Shown here: positions 42,538-49,791 of the stretch, one piece after another | Position numbering within the stretch: position 1 is the first letter of the stretch | How the letters are laid out: each line of letters begins with the position of its first letter | Origin: Quadrisphaera granulorum | GTDB lineage: Bacteria > Actinomycetota > Actinomycetes > Actinomycetales > Quadrisphaeraceae | Length of the DNA: 64,000 nucleotides | Assembly: GCF_003149145.1 (NCBI RefSeq) | Contig: NZ_QGDQ01000001.1 | Span: 62,001 to 126,000 of the forward strand | Direction: 5' to 3' | Position numbers and translations under genes: made by a program | The notes under the pieces: generated by a model | What the model was told of the DNA's origin: nothing | The model's database searches: none | Seen by the model: only the letters and a program-made list of their open reading frames with translations

Positions 42538-42710
42538 CACCGTGACTCCATCCCCACGGGGTGCGGCGCCAGGCCGTGCACCCTTACCGAGAACACCCGC
42601 AGGCACTCCCCGCACCGCCACGCCGTCGCTGCCGCCTCGTCGGGCCGCAGGTCCTCACCGGCGCAGAACGGGCAGTGCAGCGGCGTGCTGCGCCCGCCCG
42701 CCTCGCTCAT
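42537..42710 (-). CDS. Small zinc-ribbon protein in the sulfite-reduction operon
   Basis: These 57 codons encode a protein with two CxxC knuckles (LHCPFCAGEDLRP and WRCGECLRVFSV), a rubredoxin-like or zinc-ribbon pattern. Its ATG overlaps the sir stop (ATGA) and its stop overlaps the cysH start (TGATG), strong evidence that it is translated. Small CxxC proteins occur at this place in other actinobacterial sulfur operons; the function is unproven. It might pass electrons or metal to Sir or CysH. Confidence 0.85.
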   Translation of the reverse strand: MSEAGGRSTPLHCPFCAGEDLRPDEAAATAWRCGECLRVFSVRVHGLAPHPVGMESR

Positions 42711-44398
42711 CGGAGCTTCTCCTCGTCGGCGCGGGCCACCCACTGGGCGAACCGCTCGCCGTCCTCGCGCTCCTCGAGCCACGCACTCGTCACGCGCTCG
42801 ACGTAGTCGGGCAGCTCGCTCGCGGTGACCTTGTGACCGCGCAGCTTGCGCCCGAACCCCGCCCCCAGGCCGGTGGCGCCGCCCAGGTGCACCTGGAAGC
42901 CCGGCACCTGCGCGCCGTCGGCATCCGTGACGATCTGCCCCTTGAGGCCGATGTCCGCGGTCTGGATGCGGGCGCACGAGTTGGGGCAGCCGTTGACGTG
43001 CACCGTCAGCGGCTCGGCCAGGGTCGGCAGACGCTGCTCCATCTCGCTGACGAGGGCCGCTGCGGTGGCCTTGGTCTCCACGATGGCGAGCTTGCAGAAC
43101 TCCAGACCGGTGCACGCCATCGCGCCGCGGCGCCACGCGCTGGGACGGGCCTGCAGCCCGATCGCCGCGGCAGCCTCGACGAAGGACTCCACCTGCTCCG
43201 GCGCGATGTCGAGCACCACGAGCTTCTGGTGGGGCGTCGTGCGTACCCGCCGGCTGCCGTGCGCCTCCGCGGCGTCGGCGAGCGCCACGAGCACCGGGCC
43301 GCTGACGCGACCGACGACGGGCGCCAGTCCCACGTAGCGCAGCCCGTCGACCTGCTCGTGCACGCCGACGTGGTCGGGCTCGGCGGTCGGCACGGGAGCC
43401 GGACCGTCGAGCAGGGGACGGTGCAGGTAGTCGCGCTCGAGTACCTCGCGGAACTTCGCCGGGCCCCAGTCGGCCATGAGGAACTTCAGGCGGGCGCGGT
43501 TGCGCAGGCGGCGGTAGCCGTGGTCGCGGAAGATCCCGACGACGCCGGCCCACACATCCGGGACGTCCTCCAGCGGAACCCAGGCGCCGAGGCGCTCGGC
43601 CAGACGGGGGTTGGTGGACAGGCCACCGCCCACCCACACGTCGAAGCCGGGCCCGTGCTCGGGGTGGACGACGCCGACGAAGGCGAGGTCGTTGCCTTCG
43701 TGGACGACGTCGCCGCGGGGCGAACCGCTGACGGCCGACTTGAACTTGCGCGGCAGGTTGGAGAACTGAGGGTCGCCGATGAAGCGCTTCTGGATCTCCA
43801 GGACGGCGGGGGTGCCGTCGACCACCTCGTCGGCGGCGATGCCCGCCAGCGGGCTGCCGAGGACGACGCGGGGGCAGTCACCGCAGGCCTCGGTGGTGGA
43901 CAGGCCCACCGCCTCGAGGCGGCGCCAGATCTCGGGGACGTCCTCCACGCGGATCCAGTGCAGCTGCACGTTCTGGCGGTCGGTGACGTCAGCGGTGCCG
44001 CGGGCGAACTCCGTGGAGATCTCGCCGATGGTCCGCAGCTGCTCGGTGGTGAGCGCCCCGCCGTCGATGCGGACGCGCATCATGAAGTACTCGTCGTCGA
44101 GCTCGGCGGGGTCGATGCTGGCCGTCCGGCCGCCGTCGATCCCCGGGCGGCGTTGGGTGTACAGGCCCCACCAGCGCATGCGGCCCCGCAGGTCTTCCGG
44201 GGCGATGCTCGCGAAGCCCTCGCGCGAGTAGACCTCCTCGATGCGCTGCCGGACGTTCAGCCCGTCGTCCGCGGCCTTGAAGACCTCGTTGGGGTTGAGG
44301 GGGGTGCGGTCGCCCGTGGCCCAGGCACCGTCGCTGCGGGCAGCGCCGTCCCTCGGGCGCGCGGCGCGCGCGGGGCGGGGGCTGGTCTCAGCCGTCAT
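42707..44398 (-). CDS. sir: Ferredoxin-dependent nitrite/sulfite reductase
   Basis: The 563-residue protein has two ferredoxin-like plus sirohaem domain repeats (QNVQLHWIRVEDVPEIWRRL, HQKLVVLDIAPEQVESF). The C-terminal cluster cysteines are near residues 428-476 (CTGLEFCKLA and GCPNSCARIQ), which bridge the 4Fe-4S centre to sirohaem. It reduces sulfite to sulfide with six electrons from ferredoxin. Operon context (cysH, cysD, cysN) makes sulfite the substrate rather than nitrite. ATG 44398 has only a weak ribosome site; translation may depend on the upstream leader region. Confidence 0.93.
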   Translation of the reverse strand: MTAETSPRPARAARPRDGAARSDGAWATGDRTPLNPNEVFKAADDGLNVRQRIEEVYSREGFASIAPEDLRGRMRWWGLYTQRRPGIDGGRTASIDPAELDDEYFMMRVRIDGGALTTEQLRTIGEISTEFARGTADVTDRQNVQLHWIRVEDVPEIWRRLEAVGLSTTEACGDCPRVVLGSPLAGIAADEVVDGTPAVLEIQKRFIGDPQFSNLPRKFKSAVSGSPRGDVVHEGNDLAFVGVVHPEHGPGFDVWVGGGLSTNPRLAERLGAWVPLEDVPDVWAGVVGIFRDHGYRRLRNRARLKFLMADWGPAKFREVLERDYLHRPLLDGPAPVPTAEPDHVGVHEQVDGLRYVGLAPVVGRVSGPVLVALADAAEAHGSRRVRTTPHQKLVVLDIAPEQVESFVEAAAAIGLQARPSAWRRGAMACTGLEFCKLAIVETKATAAALVSEMEQRLPTLAEPLTVHVNGCPNSCARIQTADIGLKGQIVTDADGAQVPGFQVHLGGATGLGAGFGRKLRGHKVTASELPDYVERVTSAWLEEREDGERFAQWVARADEEKLR

Positions 44399-44530
44399 GG
44401 GTCGTGGAGCGCCTTCCGGTGCAGGCCTGCTGGCAGGGAGAAGCGCACGCGGGGGCGCACGCCGTGGTGCTCAAGGTGGCGCCCGCGCCGTGGACCGCCA
44501 GGAAAGTGGCTGGTCAGAGCGGGAAAGCCG

Positions 44531-44617
44531 TCAGCGTGAGGCCGGACAGACCGCGACGCTGCGCTGCCGGCACAGGTCGACGTGGCGACGAGCCACGAGC
44601 AGGAGGACGGCAGGCAC
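44531..44617 (-). CDS. Sulfur-operon leader peptide (RRHVDLC type)
   Basis: A 28-codon ORF with GTG 44617 contains ARRHVDLCRQRSVAVCPASR, the hallmark of short actinobacterial leader peptides found before sulfur-metabolism genes. Two cysteine codons are separated by seven residues. The start is six bases after CAAGAT, so the transcript is probably leaderless; the in-frame GTG 44596 is the other candidate. Translation stalling at Cys codons could tell the cell that cysteinyl-tRNA is scarce and open the sir operon, as shown for polycysteine leader ORFs in mycobacteria. The 132 bases before sir contain GC-rich inverted repeats (for example GCAGGCCTGC at 44421) that could form alternative structures. 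Confidence 0.8.
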   Translation of the reverse strand: MPAVLLLVARRHVDLCRQRSVAVCPASR

Positions 44618-44623
44618 GGGGGA

Positions 44624-44629
44624 ATCTTG
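44624..44629 (-). promoter_or_regulatory. Candidate -10 of the sulfur operon
   Basis: CAAGAT on the minus strand, six bases before the leader-peptide GTG at 44617. Confidence 0.35.
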
Positions 44630-44691
44630 CCATTCCTCGCGCGGTGGCACCACGAGCGTCAGCCGTCGCCCTGCGCGGGCGGACGGGAACC

Positions 44692-46305
44692 TCAGCGACG
44701 ACGCACGCCGAACAGGCTCCGGGTGATCTCGCGGCCGAGGCTGGAGGCGGCCGACCTCGCGAAGCTGCGGAACGCCGAGGACCCGAGCACCTGCTCCACC
44801 ACAGACCGCTCCTCCGGCTCCGCCGTCCGCCGTCCTGAAGGTCGCTGAGGGGTTGAGGACGACGACGACGGCGCCGGCTCCCGCTCCGCCGAGGGCCGCG
44901 CCGGCGCGGTGGTCTTGCGGGTGAGGCGCTCGTAGGCGGAGTCCCTGTCGATGGGCGTGCCGTACTCGGCCTGCAGCGGTGACGCGGCCACGATGCGCTG
45001 CTGCTCGGCCTCCGGCGCCGGTCCCATGAGGGACTGCGGCGCCCGCAGCCGCGTCCACGCGACGGGCGTCGGCACGCCGTTCTCGGACAGCACGGTCACC
45101 ACGGCTTCGCCGGTTCCGACGCTGGTGAGGAGGGTCTCGGTGTCGTAGTGGCTGCTCCGGGGGTACGTCGAGGCGGTGGCGCGCAGCGCCTTGGCGTCGT
45201 CGGGAGTGAACGCGCGCAGGGCGTGCTGCACGCGGGAGCCGAGCTGGGCGAGCACCTCCTTGGGCAGGTCCGTCGGGCTCTGCGTGACGAACACCACGCC
45301 GACGCCCTTGGAGCGCACCAGCCGCACGGTCTGGGCGACCTGCGCGACGAAGTCCTTGCTCGCTCCGGTGAAGAGCAGGTGTGCCTCGTCGAAGAAGAAC
45401 ACGAGCTTGGGCTTGTCGAGGTCGCCCACCTCGGGCAGCTCCTCGAAGAGCTCCGCGAGCAGCCACAGCAGGAAGGTGGAGAACAGCGCCGGGCGGCCCT
45501 GCACGGCGGGCAGCTCCAGGCAGGAGACCACGCCGCGCTCGCCGTCGTCGGAGCCGTCGGCAGGCACGGTGCGCAGAAGGTCGTGGACGTCGAGCTCCGG
45601 TTCGCCGAAGAAAGCGTCGGCGCCGCCGTCGGCGAAGGCCAGCAGCTCCCGCAGCAGTACGCCCGCGGTCTGCTTGCTCAGCCCGCCCAGGCCCTCGAGG
45701 TCGGCCTTGCCCTCGGGGGAGACGAGGTGGGAGATGACGGCGCGCAGGTCCGCGAGGTCGAGCAGCGGCAGACCTGCCTTGTCCGCCCAGTGGAAGACCA
45801 GGGCTAACGACGACGACTGCACCTCCGACAGGTCGAGCACGCGGGCGAGCAGTGACGGCCCGAAGCTCGTGATGGTCGCTCGCACGGGCACCCCCGTGCC
45901 GAGGCCGCCCAGCGCCAGCAGCTCCGTCGGACAACCGGCCGGAGCCCACTGCTGGCCGACGTCGGCGGCGCGCGAGGCCACACGGTCGGACGGCTGTCCC
46001 GGCAGGGCGATGCCGGACAGGTCGCCCTTGACGTCGGTGAGGAACGTCGGCACACCGTGGGCGCTGAGCTGCTCGGCGATGAGCTGCAGCGTCTTCGTCT
46101 TGCCGGTGCCCGTGGCTCCCGCGACCAGCCCGTGGCGGTTCAGCACTGACAGCGGCAGCTGCACGGGCGCGTCGGAGTGGGCGACACCGTCGACGACGAG
46201 CGCGCCGAGTTGCACGGCGGCGCCGGACGCGGCGTAGGCCTTGCGAACCTCGGCAACGAAGGCCGCTGCGCCGTTGTCTGCGCTGCTTGTCGGTGTGCTG
46301 GTCAC
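44692..46305 (-). CDS. HerA-like ATPase (DUF853 / helicase HerA-like C-terminal family)
   Basis: The 537-residue ATPase has Walker A VAGATGTGKTKTLQLIAEQL (about 48-67), TDVKGDLSGIA, Walker B KLVFFFDEAHLLF and the sensor region VVFVTQSPTDLPKEVLAQLGSR. It belongs to the DUF853 branch of the HerA/FtsK ATPases, found in many bacteria without its NurA nuclease partner; none is visible here. A Pro/Ser-rich linker (about 465-500) and a basic C-terminal tail end the protein. Its role is probably DNA-related but unproven. GTG 46305 is preceded by TAGCGT at seven bases. The next gene downstream on its strand is the leader peptide/sir unit. Confidence 0.88.
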   Translation of the reverse strand: MTSTPTSSADNGAAAFVAEVRKAYAASGAAVQLGALVVDGVAHSDAPVQLPLSVLNRHGLVAGATGTGKTKTLQLIAEQLSAHGVPTFLTDVKGDLSGIALPGQPSDRVASRAADVGQQWAPAGCPTELLALGGLGTGVPVRATITSFGPSLLARVLDLSEVQSSSLALVFHWADKAGLPLLDLADLRAVISHLVSPEGKADLEGLGGLSKQTAGVLLRELLAFADGGADAFFGEPELDVHDLLRTVPADGSDDGERGVVSCLELPAVQGRPALFSTFLLWLLAELFEELPEVGDLDKPKLVFFFDEAHLLFTGASKDFVAQVAQTVRLVRSKGVGVVFVTQSPTDLPKEVLAQLGSRVQHALRAFTPDDAKALRATASTYPRSSHYDTETLLTSVGTGEAVVTVLSENGVPTPVAWTRLRAPQSLMGPAPEAEQQRIVAASPLQAEYGTPIDRDSAYERLTRKTTAPARPSAEREPAPSSSSSTPQRPSGRRTAEPEERSVVEQVLGSSAFRSFARSAASSLGREITRSLFGVRRR

Positions 46306-46312
46306 GGCGCGG

Positions 46313-46318
46313 ACGCTA
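46313..46318 (-). promoter_or_regulatory. -10 hexamer of the HerA-like gene
   Basis: TAGCGT on the minus strand, seven bases before GTG 46305. Confidence 0.5.
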
Positions 46319-46356
46319 ACGCCGTCGTCGTCGTCCTGCCAGTGTCCGAGCAGCTG

Positions 46357-47841
46357 TCACACCAGGTGGCGGCGTGGGGTAGAGGGAGAGCGGCCGGCGC
46401 AGGCGCTGCTCGCGGCGACCAGCAGCTCCACGGCCCGCAGCAGGTCGGGCACGGGGGCGGTGAACGGCAGGCGCAGCATGTCGTCGAAGGCATGACCGGC
46501 GCCGAAGCGCGAGCCGGTGGCCAGGCGCAGACCGAGCTGCTCGGCGGTGTCGACGAGCACCGACGACGACACCCCCGCCGGCAACCGGCACCACAGCGAC
46601 TGCCCGCCGGGAGGCACGGTGACGCCCCATTCGGGAAGGTGCTCGCCCAGCGCGGCCACGAGGGCGTCGCGCTGGGCGCGCAGCTGCACCCGGCGGCGAG
46701 CGACGACGACGTCGAGGACGTCCAGCAGTGCGCACGCGGCCAGCTGGTCGACCAGGGAGAGCGCCCCGTGGTCACGGGAGGCCGCGGCGGCGGTGCGCGC
46801 GATAACGTCGGGCTCAGCTCGCAGCCACCCGATCCGCACGCCGGCCCACACGGCCTTGCTGAGCGACCCGGCGCTCAGCACCGTGCCGGGCCTGCCGTGC
46901 GCGGCGAGCGGGGTGAGCGATTCTTGATCGTCCAGGGCCAGGTCGGCGAGGGCCTCGTCGGCGACCACCGTCACTTCCTGCTGCTGCATGGAGATGACCA
47001 GGGAACGGCGGTCGCCCTCGGACAGGGTGGCACCGGTCGGGTTGGAGAAATCGGGGACGACGTACAGCGCCCGCGCCGAGGTCTGGCGCGCGGCACGGTG
47101 CACCGCAGTGACGAAGCCGGAACCGGAGTCGAGATCGCGCGAGACCGGCACGAGGCGGGCGCGCAGTTCACGGGCGACGTCGAGGGCGTTCGGCCACACC
47201 GGGTGCTCCACCACGAGGCGGTCTCCGGCGTCGAGCACGGCGCGCAGCGCCGCACTGACCGCGCCGCCGGCGCCACAGGTCACGAGCACCTGCTCGGGTG
47301 TGGTGGGCAGGCCGCGTGCGGTGTAGCGGTCGGCGATGCGCGTGCGCAGGGCGAGAAGGCCCAGCGGGGTGTAGCCGTGACCGCCGAGGTGACGTGGCAG
47401 TTCCGTGAGGGCCTGGGCGTAGGCGTCGGCCACCTCGGGGGGGCCGGGTGGGGCGGCGTAGGACAGGTCGAGCGTGCCGTCGCGCTCCCCGCCGGGCACC
47501 CAGGCGGCGACGACGCCGCTCGTGGCGGGCAGCTGTGTCCAGGTGCCCGATCCTTGGCGGGCGTCGGCCCAGCCCGCTTCGCGCAGCCGCCCGTACGCGG
47601 CGGACACGGTGACCCGGCTGACGCCGAGAGCCGCGGCGAGCTCACGCTCGGCGGGTAGCCGCACGCCGACGCCGAGACGGCCGTCCCGGACCAGGCCCTG
47701 GATACCGCTGGCCAGGCTGGCGTACATGGGTGCGTGGAGCGTGTCCGCACCGATGAGCTCGGCGAGGCGCTCCGCTGACGTCGTCGTCGGGCCGACGGTG
47801 CCCATCGGGCCGGTGATGAGCGGTCCGCTGTTCATCGACAC
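46357..47841 (-). CDS. MocR-type regulator (GntR winged helix + aminotransferase I domain)
   Basis: The 494-residue protein has an N-terminal GntR DNA-binding domain (about 35-105: LPAERELAAALGVSRVTVSAAYGRLREAGW). A fold-type I aminotransferase domain follows, with VVPDFSNPTGATLS and the PLP-binding Lys in SAGSLSKAVWAGVRIG. MocR proteins sense PLP or an amino-acid derivative and activate or repress a neighbouring gene. The adjacent gene is the small membrane protein at 47999, read divergently, with repeated ATTGGC half-sites between. GTG 47841 and ATG 47835 are both possible starts. Regulon and effector are unknown. Confidence 0.93.
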   Translation of the reverse strand: MSMNSGPLITGPMGTVGPTTTSAERLAELIGADTLHAPMYASLASGIQGLVRDGRLGVGVRLPAERELAAALGVSRVTVSAAYGRLREAGWADARQGSGTWTQLPATSGVVAAWVPGGERDGTLDLSYAAPPGPPEVADAYAQALTELPRHLGGHGYTPLGLLALRTRIADRYTARGLPTTPEQVLVTCGAGGAVSAALRAVLDAGDRLVVEHPVWPNALDVARELRARLVPVSRDLDSGSGFVTAVHRAARQTSARALYVVPDFSNPTGATLSEGDRRSLVISMQQQEVTVVADEALADLALDDQESLTPLAAHGRPGTVLSAGSLSKAVWAGVRIGWLRAEPDVIARTAAAASRDHGALSLVDQLAACALLDVLDVVVARRRVQLRAQRDALVAALGEHLPEWGVTVPPGGQSLWCRLPAGVSSSVLVDTAEQLGLRLATGSRFGAGHAFDDMLRLPFTAPVPDLLRAVELLVAASSACAGRSPSTPRRHLV

Positions 47842-47954
47842 CAGGCCACTGTCGCAGGATTGGCATGGTTTGGGAATCCCTCGTCCCTGCTCCGTTGTAG
47901 TGATCAGCGCCCGGTTGGTGACCTGGATGGTCTAATTCAGGCCACTAGCCCCCG

Positions 47955-47979
47955 ATTGGCCTGATGTCACAATGCCAAT
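47955..47979. promoter_or_regulatory. Candidate MocR operator (ATTGGC half-sites)
   Basis: ATTGGC at 47955-47960 and GCCAAT at 47974-47979 form an inverted repeat. A third half-site, ATTGGCAT at 47859-47866, lies next to the MocR start. All three are inside the divergent region. Confidence 0.4.
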
Positions 47980-47998
47980 TGTGGTCGATGCTTGATGC

Positions 47999-48166
47999 AT
48001 GACGGTCTTCGCTCTCATCCTGGCCCTGTCCCTCCTCTCCCTGGGGGCGCTGTACGCCCTGGCGCGCGCCACCGAGGACGCCCAGGTCGGAACCCATCCC
48101 GCCCGCAGTCGTGACGGCTGGGGCACGGTGCTCCCGACCTTCCCCTCGACCCCGCTCAACCGCTGA
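47999..48166 (+). CDS. Small single-span membrane protein (55 residues)
   Basis: ATG 47999 opens a 55-codon frame: a hydrophobic helix (TVFALILALSLLSLGALYAL, residues 2-21) and then a polar tail ending TFPSTPLNR. The frame ends in TGA 42 bases before a strong terminator, and codon use is strongly GC3-biased, so it is probably a real gene. No Shine-Dalgarno site is evident. It is divergent from the MocR gene, across the candidate operator, and may be its target. I do not recognise the family; a role in envelope function is possible. Confidence 0.6.
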   Translation: MTVFALILALSLLSLGALYALARATEDAQVGTHPARSRDGWGTVLPTFPSTPLNR

Positions 48167-48207
48167 GCCCCGAGGGCGGCCGAGAGGCCGCCGACCCCGA
48201 CGCATGG

Positions 48208-48243
48208 CGAAGGCCCTGCTCCCGCTGAGGAGCAGGGCCTTCG
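48208..48243 (+). terminator. Terminator after the small membrane protein gene
   Basis: A 15-bp perfect stem (CGAAGGCCCTGCTCC and its complement) with a 6-nt loop, 42 bases after the stop at 48166. Confidence 0.8.
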
Positions 48244-48282
48244 TCGTCCTCCCGCCCTGGCCGCCGTGCCCCTCGTGCTTCT

Positions 48283-48304
48283 CGCACTTGCCGCGGCAAG
48301 TGCG
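48283..48304. repeat. 22-bp perfect palindrome, CGCACTTGCCG family, copy 2
   Basis: CGCACTTGCCG followed by its exact reverse complement. It differs from copies 1 and 3 by one base (C instead of A at position 15), which completes the symmetry. Confidence 0.88.
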
Positions 48305-48323
48305 CCATGGGGCCCCCGCTTGT

Positions 48324-48345
48324 CGCACTTGCCGCGGAAAGTGCG
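48324..48345. repeat. 22-bp palindromic repeat, CGCACTTGCCG family, copy 3
   Basis: Identical in all 22 bases to the copy at 13786-13807 and separated from copy 2 by 19 bases. It ends 12 bases before the methyltransferase stop. Confidence 0.88.
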
Positions 48346-48357
48346 GCCTGTGGAGGG

Positions 48358-48981
48358 TCAGAGGGGGTGGTCGGCCACGAGGACGGCGTCGACCTGGAGC
48401 CGGCGGACGTCGTCGTCCCAGATCACCGGGCGCTCCACCTCCGCGGCGACGCGCACCCGTAGCCCCGCGGCATGCGCCGCCTGACGCAGAGCGGTGACGT
48501 CGTGGAGCAGGCGCGGGTCGCGCGGACCCCCGACCCCGCGGGATGCGTTGGACAGGGCATGTCCGACGACGACGACGCGACCGCCCGGCACCAGCCACTG
48601 CGCTGCGCGCTCGACAAGCCGCGGCAGGGCGACGAAGGCGACCACCACCAGCTCGACCGGAGCCTCCGGCTGCCAGGTGCGGGCGTCGGCGGTCACCCAG
48701 CGGCAATGAGCGTCCAGGTCCCGCGCTGTGGCGGCGCGCGCCGCGACCTCCAGGCCGCCGGGGGAGGAGTCGACGCCGACCACGTCCCAGCTGAGGCCCG
48801 CCAGCCACCGCGCGTGGCGCCCGGTGCCGCAGGCCAGGTCGATCGCGGTGCCGGGCTGCAGCGGCAGGCACGCGGCGCGGACCGACGGGTCGACGCCGTC
48901 GTGGGCGCCGCGGTCGCGATGCTTGGCGTCCCACCAGGCGACGTCATGCCCGGGCTGGTCGGGCCGCTGCTCCGTGCTCAC
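48358..48981 (-). CDS. Class I SAM-dependent methyltransferase
   Basis: The 207-residue protein has motif I AIDLACGTGRHARWLAG, the acidic residue after beta 2 (VVGVDSSPGGLEVAAR) and motif IV-like VELVVVAFVALPRL. It resembles TehB/UbiG-type small-molecule methyltransferases. The substrate cannot be inferred. The ATG or GTG start at 48981 has AACACT seven bases upstream. It lies between two palindromic repeat families. Confidence 0.85.
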   Translation of the reverse strand: MSTEQRPDQPGHDVAWWDAKHRDRGAHDGVDPSVRAACLPLQPGTAIDLACGTGRHARWLAGLSWDVVGVDSSPGGLEVAARAATARDLDAHCRWVTADARTWQPEAPVELVVVAFVALPRLVERAAQWLVPGGRVVVVGHALSNASRGVGGPRDPRLLHDVTALRQAAHAAGLRVRVAAEVERPVIWDDDVRRLQVDAVLVADHPL

Positions 48982-48991
48982 GAGCGCCAGT

Positions 48992-49034
48992 GTTCCGGAG
49001 GCCCATGATCGCCGTGATCATGGGCCTCTGGAAC
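48992..49034. repeat. Palindromic repeat, GTGATCATGGGC family, copy 3 (diverged flank)
   Basis: 19-nt arms (48992-49010 and 49016-49034) pair with one mismatch around a 5-nt loop. The inner part, GCCCATGATC ... GTGATCATGGGC, matches copies 1 and 2; the outer part (GTTCC..GAGG) is different. It sits between msrA and the methyltransferase gene, both on the minus strand, and may be the msrA terminator. Confidence 0.82.
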
Positions 49035-49038
49035 AGGG

Positions 49039-49707
49039 TCAAGCGCCGACGACGCCGACCGGGCAGGTCACGCCCGTGCCACCCAGGCCGCAGTAGCCGT
49101 TCGGCACCTTGTGCAGGTACTGCTGGTGGTAGTCCTCGGCGAGGTAGTACGGGCCCGCGTCGGACGCGGGCCGCAGCTCCGTGGCCACCGGTCCGAAGCC
49201 CGCAGCGCGCAGCTTCGGCTCGAACGCGGCCTTGGTGCGCTCCACCGCCTCGCGCTGCTCCTCGGTGGTCCAGTAGACCGCCGAGCGGTAGGTGGTGCCG
49301 ACGTCGTTGCCCTGCCGGTTCACCTGCGACGGGTCGTGGCTCTCCCAGAACACCTTGAGCAGCGCGTCCGCGGAGGTCTGCGCCGGGTCGTAGGCCACCA
49401 TCACCGCCTCGGTGTGGCCGGTGCGCCCGGTGACGGTCTCCTCGTACCAGGGGTTCGGCGTGAAGCCGCCGGTGTAGCCGACCGAGGTGGTCACCACCCC
49501 GGGCTGGCGCCAGAACGTGCGCTCGGCGCCCCAGAAGCAGCCCATCGCCACGTACAGCACCTGGGTGCCCTCGGGCCACGGGCCCTCCAGCGGCGTGCCG
49601 AGCACGGCGTGGTGGGTCGGGACGGGGTAGGGGCGGACGTCGCGGCCGGGCAGCGCCTCCTCGCGGGTCACCATGCGGGACTTCAGCGAGCTGCCGAACA
49701 GGGCCAT
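49039..49707 (-). CDS. msrA: Peptide-methionine (S)-S-oxide reductase
   Basis: The 222-residue protein carries the MsrA active site [12 protein letters not shown] with catalytic Cys57, plus the family motifs [17 protein letters not shown] and the C-terminal [13 protein letters not shown] with resolving cysteines. It repairs methionine-S-sulfoxide using thioredoxin. The 40-residue N-terminal extension before the catalytic core is common in actinobacterial MsrA. GGAGGAAG precedes ATG 49707. It diverges from the cystathionine gamma-enzyme gene. Confidence 0.96.
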   Translation of the reverse strand: MALFGSSLKSRMVTREEALPGRDVRPYPVPTHHAVLGTPLEGPWPEGTQVLYVAMGCFWGAERTFWRQPGVVTTSVGYTGGFTPNPWYEETVTGRTGHTEAVMVAYDPAQTSADALLKVFWESHDPSQVNRQGNDVGTTYRSAVYWTTEEQREAVERTKAAFEPKLRAAGFGPVATELRPASDAGPYYLAEDYHQQYLHKVPNGYCGLGGTGVTCPVGVVGA

Positions 49708-49778
49708 GCGCTTCCTCCTGAGGCTCGAATCCTGATTCCCTCAACACCTCGTCGCGCACGATCCATCCCGAGGGGTCG

Positions 49779-49784
49779 TAGCCT
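49779..49784 (+). promoter_or_regulatory. -10 hexamer of the cystathionine gamma-enzyme gene
   Basis: TAGCCT, seven bases before GTG 49792. Confidence 0.5.
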
Positions 49785-49791
49785 CGGACCC

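Noticed and set aside
44618-45949. Long minus-strand frame ending in the leader peptide
   Set aside because: Upstream of GTG 44617 it is the out-of-frame shadow of the HerA-like gene; only the last 28 codons resemble a real product.
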